Source: an uncultured Oscillospiraceae bacterium
GTDB lineage: Bacteria; Bacillota_A; Clostridia; Oscillospirales; Acutalibacteraceae
Length of the DNA stretch: 13,852 nt
Assembly (NCBI GenBank): GCA_900554165.1
Contig: USGR01000007.1
Location: forward strand, 1 to 13,852
Reading direction: 5' to 3'
Position numbers and translations under genes: made by a program. This document shows, in pieces, positions 9,601 to 13,852 of this stretch. A model generated the notes under the pieces. It worked only from the letters and a program-made list of their open reading frames with translations, was not told the DNA's origin and did no database searches. Positions within the stretch are counted from its first letter, which is position 1, and each line of letters starts with the position of its first letter.

Positions 9601-10281
9601 ATAGTGGTGACCGACACTGAAAACGCCGATGAGAGAAAATATACGATACCTTATGGATATCGCATAATAGTAAGCGACGGCGATGTGATAAGCAAGGGTG
9701 ACTCACTGACAGAGGGCGCCATAAATCCGATGGATATACTTGCAGTAAAGGGCACAGAGGCAGTACAGAACTACATTATTGCCCAGGTGCAGAGCGTTTA
9801 CCGCCTGCATGGTGTTGATATCAACGACAAGCACACTGAGGTAATAATTCACCAGATGATGCGCAAGGTAAAAATAGAAAATCAGGGTGCGTCGGAATTT
9901 TTGCCGGGCTCGCTGGTTGACAGGACAGAGGTTATTGCAGAAAACGCGAAAATAAAGCAGCGTATGGAGGACGAGGGCATAGAGCTTGAGCTTGTAACCT
10001 ATCAGCCGACACTGCTTGGTATAACAAAGGCGTCGCTTGCGACAGAGTCATTCCTGTCAGCGGCATCGTTCCAGGAGACTACGCGTGTATTAACCGATGC
10101 TGCTATAAAGGGCAAGGTTGATTCTCTGTTCGGACTTAAGGAAAATGTTATAATAGGCAAGCTTATTCCGGCCGGCACCGGCATGAAGTGCTATGACGAC
10201 CATAAGGATGAGCCGCTTATAGAGGAAGAACCGTTTAATCCGGCTTTGGATGAAGACCAAATAACTTATGTAGCTGAATAA
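6676..10281 (+). CDS. rpoC: DNA-directed RNA polymerase subunit beta-prime
   Basis: 1201-residue beta-prime subunit, close to the length in other Bacillota. The N-terminal zinc site is Cys59, Cys61, Cys74 and Cys77 (CHCGKYK...CDRCG). The catalytic motif NADFDGDQM is at 446-454, where Asp448, Asp450 and Asp452 hold the active-site magnesium. The second zinc site is Cys804, Cys878, Cys885 and Cys888. The trigger-loop region, with [11 protein letters not shown] at 919-929, is followed directly by [20 protein letters not shown], so the large trigger-loop insertion of E. coli is absent, as expected outside Proteobacteria. The start is ATG 6676, with an AAGG-centred site (6666-6669) 6 bases upstream. 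It shares an operon with rpoB (43-base gap). A stem-loop (10311-10355) follows the stop, and the gene after it, rpsL, has its own promoter. Confidence 0.99.
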   Translation: MEFHEFESIKIGLASPEQIRSWSHGEVKKPETINYRTLKPERDGLFCERIFGPTKDWECHCGKYKRIRYKGKICDRCGVEVTRSKVRRERMGSIELAAPVSHIWYYKTIPSRMGLMLDLSPRMLEQVLYFSQYIVIDPKDTPLVKKQLLNEKQYRDMREKYEDDFEAGMGAEAIKKLLEEIDLDKLSDELKEELETATGQKRVRLLKRLEVVEAFRLSGNRPEWMILDVIPVIPPDIRPMVQLDGGRFATSDLNDLYRRVINRNNRLKRLLELGAPDIIVRNEKRMLQEAVDALIDNGRRGRAVTGPNNRPLKSLSDMLKGKQGRFRQNLLGKRVDYSGRSVIVVGPELKIYQCGLPKEMALELFKPFVMKRLVETGAAGNIKSARKMVERARNEVWDALEIVIKDHPVLLNRAPTLHRLGIQAFEPVLVEGRALKLHPLVCTAYNADFDGDQMAVHVPLSAEAQAEARLLMLSANNLLKPSDGKPVTVPTQDMVLGSYYLTLINENEPGTGKVFKDKDEAIMAYQEGAVGLHAPIKVRVFGEKNGERISRIIDATVGFILFNESIPDGLGYVDRTVEGHELDLEIGLYVGEGEKRRTNKIGKKQLGDIIDRCIKRYGTTKTSEMLDKIKATGFKYSTRSAVTIAVSDAVIPPAKAELIAQAEKNIDRITRDYRRGLISNDERRRLVIEQWEETTNLVSDALKGNLAEFNPINMMVDSGARGSSSQIRQLAGMRGLIADTSGRTIEIPIRANYREGLNVLEYFISSRGARKGLADTAIRTADSGYLTRRLVDVAQDVIVREDDCGTTTGIYVSDVVGDGQVIEPMEERLVGRYLTDPAIDPATGEVICDTDTMITDDIAKKIRAAGIDRIQIRSILNCHTNHGVCKKCYGANLATGEAVVVGEAVGTIAAQSIGEPGTQLTMRTFHTGGIASAEDITQGLPRIQELFEARKPKRAAFISEIDGTVRIQEVKKNREIVVTDTENADERKYTIPYGYRIIVSDGDVISKGDSLTEGAINPMDILAVKGTEAVQNYIIAQVQSVYRLHGVDINDKHTEVIIHQMMRKVKIENQGASEFLPGSLVDRTEVIAENAKIKQRMEDEGIELELVTYQPTLLGITKASLATESFLSAASFQETTRVLTDAAIKGKVDSLFGLKENVIIGKLIPAGTGMKCYDDHKDEPLIEEEPFNPALDEDQITYVAE

Positions 10282-10310
10282 GCGGTATTAAACGGATAAA
10301 ATATTGATAA

Positions 10311-10355
10311 ATACAGCTCACGGTGCTAATTGCTGCTATGCATCGTGAGTTGTGT
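10311..10355 (+). terminator. Stem-loop downstream of rpoC, possible weak terminator
   Basis: Arms 10311-10326 and 10340-10355 pair over 16 positions, including a perfect ctcacg/cgtgag core (10317-10322 with 10344-10349) and three G-T pairs, around a 13-base loop. The hairpin starts 30 bases after the rpoC stop. The 3' flank (tatatgtcagtgcttta) has no solid T run, so termination would be weak or need a factor; a 3'-end stabiliser or part of a larger structured RNA are alternatives. Confidence 0.5.
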
Positions 10356-10361
10356 TATATG

Positions 10362-10476
10362 TCAGTGCTTTATCTTATTGGCTTTTTATGGCCAAAGTAC
10401 AATGATATTGCGCGGAGTTAATCGGCGCCGGACAGGATCGGCTGTGTTACAAGCCAATAATGCCACTGAGCAGCAG
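10362..10476 (+). ncRNA. Candidate structured RNA segment in the rpoC-rpsL spacer
   Basis: No gene is seen in this spacer. Two nested long-range stems close the segment: 10362-10367 (tcagtg) with 10464-10469, and 10375-10384 (centre ttattggct) with 10451-10460, the latter 10 consecutive pairs. The enclosed 66 bases include a GC-rich patch (10410-10442, with atcggc occurring twice at 10421 and 10437) that contrasts with the AT-rich flanks. The sequence agcagca (10469-10475) is complementary to tgctgct (10331-10337) in the loop of the preceding hairpin, so a pseudoknot is possible. No known RNA family was recognised, and the fold is by eye only. Confidence 0.3.
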
Positions 10477-10566
10477 AACATTGCCGCATAATTTGATGAA
10501 AAAGTAAAGATTTGATTTTAAATTTAAATTTTTACCAATAATATAAGCATAAAAAGCATATATGTC

Positions 10567-10596
10567 TTGACAAAATAAGGTTTTAGGGTATATTAT
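10567..10596 (+). promoter_or_regulatory. Sigma-A promoter of the rpsL-rpsG-fusA operon
   Basis: A perfect TTGACA at 10567-10572 is followed by overlapping -10 candidates TATATT (10589-10594, 16-base spacer) and TATTAT (10591-10596, 18-base spacer), each with one mismatch to consensus. The 80 bases upstream are highly AT-rich (10488-10566), as for strong ribosomal promoters. The transcript would begin near 10602, giving a leader of about 77 bases that includes a small GC-containing hairpin (10633-10638 with 10643-10648) just before the rpsL ribosome binding site. Confidence 0.85.
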
Positions 10597-10632
10597 TAAT
10601 ATCGTGTGGGCGTATGCCTAAAATTCAGGTGA

Positions 10633-10648
10633 AAACGGGTTGCCGTTT
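10633..10648 (+). promoter_or_regulatory. Small hairpin in the rpsL leader
   Basis: aaacgg (10633-10638) pairs perfectly with ccgttt (10643-10648) around a 4-base loop. It ends 18 bases before the strong ribosome binding site GAGGAGGTG (10666-10674). A role in leader stability or translational control is possible but unsupported. Confidence 0.3.
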
Positions 10649-10678
10649 ATCATAAATATTTTTTTGAGGAGGTGTAAT

Positions 10679-11095
10679 ATGCCGACCTTTAATCAGTTAG
10701 TGCGTAAGGGCAGAGAGGTCAATGTCAGAAAGTACAAGACCCCGGCTCTGCAGAAAGGCTATAACTCACAGAAGCGCGAGTACAGCGATAAGAATTCGCC
10801 GCAGAAGCGCGGTGTGTGCACGGTTGTTAAGACCATGACTCCGAAAAAGCCTAACTCTGCAATGAGAAAGGTAGCCAGGGTGCGTCTTTCAAATGGTATA
10901 GAGGTAACAGCTTATATACCGGGAATAGGCCACAATCTGCAGGAACACAGCGTTGTTTTAGTACGCGGCGGACGTGTTAGGGACTTGCCTGGTACACGTT
11001 ACCACATAATCCGCGGTACGCTGGATGCACAGGGAGTATCCGGAAGGATGCAGGGCCGCTCCAAGTATGGTGCTAAGCGCCCAAAGACCAAATAG
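10679..11095 (+). CDS. rpsL: 30S ribosomal protein S12
   Basis: 138-residue S12, which sits at the decoding centre of the 30S subunit and affects accuracy. Family motifs are present: [12 protein letters not shown] at the start, [16 protein letters not shown] at 54-61 with Lys56 equal to E. coli Lys43, [11 protein letters not shown], and the closing ARSKYG-like block ([10 protein letters not shown]). In the PDLPG-type loop the sequence is GGRVRDLPG: codon 101 (AGG, 10979-10981) gives Arg where most S12 proteins have Lys88 in E. coli numbering. The next residue, Asp102, equals the Asp that RimO methylthiolates in some bacteria. The start is ATG 10679, 6 bases after the strong AGGAGG at 10667-10672; an in-frame TTG at 10640 would add 13 residues not found in the family. 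First gene of the operon with rpsG and fusA. Confidence 0.98.
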   Translation: MPTFNQLVRKGREVNVRKYKTPALQKGYNSQKREYSDKNSPQKRGVCTVVKTMTPKKPNSAMRKVARVRLSNGIEVTAYIPGIGHNLQEHSVVLVRGGRVRDLPGTRYHIIRGTLDAQGVSGRMQGRSKYGAKRPKTK

Positions 11096-11218
11096 TTAAA
11101 GAGATTTTCCTACTGTTTGCTTATACAGTGGTTTATATAAAAAGCCTCTGTATCGGCACAAACGGGATATTGCTCGAGTACCTATGATATCATTGAATTT
11201 ATGAAGGAGGGAAGCGAA

Positions 11219-11689
11219 GTGCCAAGAAGAGGTAAGATTTCAAAACGTGATGTTTTGCCTGATCCAATATACAATTCAAAGCTGGTGACACGTCTTATAA
11301 ACAACGTCATGTACGACGGCAAAAGAGGCATAGCCCAGAAGATTGTCTATGGCGCATTCGAAATAATCCAGGAAAAGACTGGTAAAGAACCGCTTGAGGC
11401 TTTTGAGGAAGCAATGGAGAATGTAATGCCGCAGCTCGAAGTAAAAGCACGCAGAGTCGGCGGTTCCACCTATCAGGTTCCTATGGAGGTACGTCCCGAG
11501 AGACGTCAGACATTAGGACTTAGGTGGATAACAAATTACAGCAGGACACGCTCTGAGAGAACAATGAAAGAGCGTCTTGCCGGCGAGATAATGGACGCTA
11601 TAAACGGCACCGGCGGTGCAGTTAAGAAGCGTGAAGACATGCACAAGATGGCAGAAGCCAACAGGGCGTTTGCACATTATCGTTGGTAA
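11219..11689 (+). CDS. rpsG: 30S ribosomal protein S7
   Basis: 156-residue S7, the normal length in Bacillota; it organises the 3' major domain of 16S rRNA and lines the E site. The N-terminus [15 protein letters not shown] and the block [20 protein letters not shown] (from residue 80, the beta-hairpin near the E-site tRNA) are diagnostic, as is the FAHYRW C-terminus. The start is GTG at 11219, 8 bases after AAGGAGG (11204-11210). An in-frame ATG at 11201 overlaps the ribosome binding site and lacks one of its own, so it was not chosen. The 123-base gap from rpsL is fairly long and contains a short hairpin (actgt 11112-11116 with 11125-11129) and a palindrome (atgatatcat, 11184-11193). fusA follows after 36 bases. 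Confidence 0.98.
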   Translation: MPRRGKISKRDVLPDPIYNSKLVTRLINNVMYDGKRGIAQKIVYGAFEIIQEKTGKEPLEAFEEAMENVMPQLEVKARRVGGSTYQVPMEVRPERRQTLGLRWITNYSRTRSERTMKERLAGEIMDAINGTGGAVKKREDMHKMAEANRAFAHYRW

Positions 11690-11725
11690 GTTATTGATTT
11701 TTAGAAGTTATGAAGGAGGACAATT

Positions 11726-13807
11726 ATGCCGAGGGAAGTTAGCCTCGAAATGACCAGAAATATTGGCATAATGGCCCACATCGACGCCGGAAAAACGACC
11801 ACGACTGAGCGCATACTTTTCTATACGGGCGTTACGCATAAGATGGGTGAAACTCATGAGGGTGCGGCAACGATGGACTGGATGGAGCAGGAGCAGGAAA
11901 GAGGTATAACAATAACCTCTGCTGCTACCACATGCTTCTGGAAGGGCCACCGTATCAATATAATAGATACTCCGGGTCACGTGGACTTCACGGTTGAGGT
12001 TGAAAGATCGCTCCGCGTACTTGACGGTTCAGTTACCGTTTTCTGCGCAAAGGGCGGCGTTGAACCCCAGTCGGAGACGGTGTGGCGTCAGGCGGACAAA
12101 TATATGGTGCCGCGCATGGCGTATATAAACAAGATGGACATAATGGGTGCAGATTTCTACCGCGTTGTAGATATGATGCATGACCGTCTTAAGTGCAACG
12201 CCGTGCCTATACAGCTGCCAATAGGAGCTGAAGATACCTTTAAGGGTATAATAGACCTAGTTGAAATGAAAGCGTATGTATACTACGACGACCTTGGAAA
12301 AGACATACGCGTAGAAGAAATCCCCGACGACATGAAAGAGCAGGCTGAGGAATATCATCAGAAGCTGCTCGAGTCGGTTGCCGAGCAGGATGATGCTCTG
12401 CTTGAGAAATATCTTGAGGGCGAAGAGCTCACTATAGATGAAATAAAATCCTGCATACGCAAGGCAACGATAGCCAACCATATGGTTCCGGTTACCTGCG
12501 GCACATCATACCGCAATAAGGGCGTTCAGAAGCTCATTGACGCTATAGTAGATTATATGCCGGCGCCGGTAGATGTTCCGTCTATAAAGGGCGTAAATCC
12601 TGACACCGGCGAGGAATTAGAGCGTCATCCGAGCGACAGCGAGCCGTTCTCGGCTCTGGCTTTTAAGATAGCAGCCGACCCGTTTGTTGGAAAGCTCTGC
12701 TTCTTCCGTGTATATTCAGGCTCTGTAAAGGCAGGTTCTACCGTTTACAATGCCACTAAGGATAACAACGAGAGAATGGGCCGCATACTTCAGATGCACG
12801 CTAATCACAGGCGCGACCTTGAGGAATGCTATGCCGGTGATATAGCAGCGGCAGTTGGACTTAAGCAGACTACGACGGGCGATACATTATGCGATCCGAA
12901 ATCTCCGGTTATACTTGAGTCTATGGAATTCCCTGAGCCGGTTATACGCGTGGCGATTGAGCCTAAGACAAAGGCCGGTCAGGAGAAGATGGGTATAGCC
13001 CTTTCAAAGCTTGCCGAGGAAGACCCGACATTCAAGTGCTATACAGATGAAGAGACGGGCCAGACCATAATAGCTGGTATGGGTGAGCTTCATCTGGAAA
13101 TTATAGTAGACCGTCTGCTTCGCGAGTTTAAGGTTGAGGCTAATGTCGGTAAGCCGCAGGTTGCTTATAAGGAAACTGTGCGCAAGACGGCAGACGTTGA
13201 CCACAAGTATGCACGCCAGTCTGGTGGTAAGGGTCAGTACGGTCACGTTAAAATACTTGTTGAGCCTAACGAGCCGGGCAAGGGATATGAGTTTATCAAC
13301 AAAATCGTCGGCGGCGCTATTCCGAAAGAATATATTCCGGCAGTTGATGCTGGTATTCAGGGCGCTATGCAGTCTGGCGTACTTGCAGGCTACAACGTAG
13401 TCGACGTAAAGGTTACGCTGTACGATGGTTCTTATCACGAGGTTGACTCGTCGGAGATGGCCTTTAAAATAGCCGGTTCCATGGCCTTTAAAGAGGCTAT
13501 GAGAAAGGGCGATCCGGTACTGCTTGAGCCGATAATGAAAGTTGTTGTAACAACTCCTGAGGAGTACACCGGCGACGTTATAGGCGACCTTAACTCACGC
13601 CGCGGCATGATACAGGGCATGGATGCGCTGTCATCGGGCACGCAGGTAACGGCGGAGGTACCGCTGTCAGAAATGTTTGGTTATGCGACTACACTTCGTT
13701 CAAAGACGCAGGGACGCGGCAACTATGTAATGGAGCCGAGCCATTATGCGGAGGTTCCGAAGTCGGTTGCAGACCAGATAATAAGTTCCAGATCAAAGGG
13801 CGAGTAA
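11726..13807 (+). CDS. fusA: Translation elongation factor G
   Basis: 693-residue EF-G, the GTPase that drives translocation and, with RRF, ribosome recycling. G-domain motifs are intact: AHIDAGKTT at 17-25 (P loop), RGITI at 59-63, DTPGH at 81-85 with catalytic His85, NKMD at 135-138. The later domains are complete, including GMGELHLEI (domain III region) and the domain IV block GGKGQYGHV with the following [11 protein letters not shown]. The length and the sequence [20 protein letters not shown] (106-125) are as in Clostridia. It is the housekeeping type, not the tetracycline-protection (TetM) type, given its place after rpsG and its full canonical motifs. The start is ATG 11726, 6 bases after AAGGAGG (11713-11719). 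Confidence 0.99.
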   Translation: MPREVSLEMTRNIGIMAHIDAGKTTTTERILFYTGVTHKMGETHEGAATMDWMEQEQERGITITSAATTCFWKGHRINIIDTPGHVDFTVEVERSLRVLDGSVTVFCAKGGVEPQSETVWRQADKYMVPRMAYINKMDIMGADFYRVVDMMHDRLKCNAVPIQLPIGAEDTFKGIIDLVEMKAYVYYDDLGKDIRVEEIPDDMKEQAEEYHQKLLESVAEQDDALLEKYLEGEELTIDEIKSCIRKATIANHMVPVTCGTSYRNKGVQKLIDAIVDYMPAPVDVPSIKGVNPDTGEELERHPSDSEPFSALAFKIAADPFVGKLCFFRVYSGSVKAGSTVYNATKDNNERMGRILQMHANHRRDLEECYAGDIAAAVGLKQTTTGDTLCDPKSPVILESMEFPEPVIRVAIEPKTKAGQEKMGIALSKLAEEDPTFKCYTDEETGQTIIAGMGELHLEIIVDRLLREFKVEANVGKPQVAYKETVRKTADVDHKYARQSGGKGQYGHVKILVEPNEPGKGYEFINKIVGGAIPKEYIPAVDAGIQGAMQSGVLAGYNVVDVKVTLYDGSYHEVDSSEMAFKIAGSMAFKEAMRKGDPVLLEPIMKVVVTTPEEYTGDVIGDLNSRRGMIQGMDALSSGTQVTAEVPLSEMFGYATTLRSKTQGRGNYVMEPSHYAEVPKSVADQIISSRSKGE

Positions 13808-13821
13808 TTGCTTAAATATAC

Positions 13822-13850
13822 TTGCAATTTTTGAAATAAGTTGATACAAT
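13822..13850 (+). promoter_or_regulatory. Candidate promoter at the right edge, after fusA
   Basis: TTGCAA at 13822-13827, a 17-base spacer, then TACAAT at 13845-13850: one -10 mismatch and two -35 mismatches at ideal spacing, only 14 bases after the fusA stop. It would drive the next gene, which is outside the window (tuf is the usual neighbour). No terminator hairpin is visible between fusA and this site, so read-through from fusA is also likely. Confidence 0.5.
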
Positions 13851-13852
13851 AG

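Noticed and set aside
10640..10678. Upstream in-frame TTG extension of rpsL by 13 residues
   Set aside because: It would include the AGGAGG ribosome binding site inside the coding region; the family starts at [11 protein letters not shown].
11201..11218. In-frame ATG start for rpsG 18 bases upstream
   Set aside because: The ATG directly abuts the AAGGAGG used by GTG 11219 and has no site of its own; S7 begins with (M)PRRG.
11726..13807. fusA as a TetM-type ribosomal protection protein
   Set aside because: Context in the str operon, 693-residue length and canonical EF-G motifs identify the housekeeping factor.
1..13852. CRISPR array, tRNA, insertion sequence or toxin-antitoxin genes
   Set aside because: No regularly spaced repeats, cloverleaf, transposase-like gene with terminal repeats or small gene pair was found on either strand.

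Overview
This window is a housekeeping stretch of a low-to-mid GC member of the Bacillota, most likely a Clostridia-type anaerobe. The evidence is the RpoB and RpoC sequences (1241 and 1201 residues, no large proteobacterial insertions), strong AAGGAGG ribosome binding sites, AT-rich spacers and the order rpoB-rpoC-rpsL-rpsG-fusA. No species can be named from the sequence alone. I see no CRISPR array, tRNA, rRNA, insertion sequence, phage gene or defence gene.

Layout, all genes on the + strand: 1-576 is the C-terminal end of a GH36 alpha-galactosidase that continues off the left edge, followed by a long bulged hairpin with a T run. Then pfkA (956-1918), a complete ATP-dependent 6-phosphofructokinase with its own promoter and terminator. 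A gene-poor 988-base stretch (1919-2906) follows; it holds a leftward-facing terminator, a near-consensus sigma-A promoter and a structured leader for rpoB. rpoB (2907-6632) and rpoC (6676-10281) form one operon encoding the beta and beta-prime subunits of RNA polymerase. A 397-base spacer (10282-10678) has several potential RNA stems and then a strong promoter for the str-type operon: rpsL (S12), rpsG (S7) and fusA (EF-G). A promoter-like sequence sits at the right edge, suggesting that the next gene (tuf is usual here, but lies outside the window) has its own promoter.

The genes divide into carbon entry and glycolysis (alpha-galactosidase releases galactose from alpha-galactosides; phosphofructokinase commits sugar phosphate to glycolysis) and the core of transcription and translation (RNA polymerase, two 30S proteins that shape decoding and the mRNA/tRNA path, and the translocase).

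No undescribed multi-gene system is visible. The most interesting points are small: S12 naturally carries Arg at the position of E. coli Lys88, a site where K88R is linked to streptomycin resistance; PfkA carries Thr at the position of the allosteric-site Glu187; the rpoC-rpsL spacer can form nested stems plus a loop-to-tail pseudoknot; the rpoB leader can form a two-tier hairpin; a strong intrinsic terminator upstream of rpoB faces leftward with no gene to explain it; and rplJ/rplL before rpoB and the L7Ae-like gene often found between rpoC and rpsL are both absent. All RNA structures were read by eye and not scored by a folding program.
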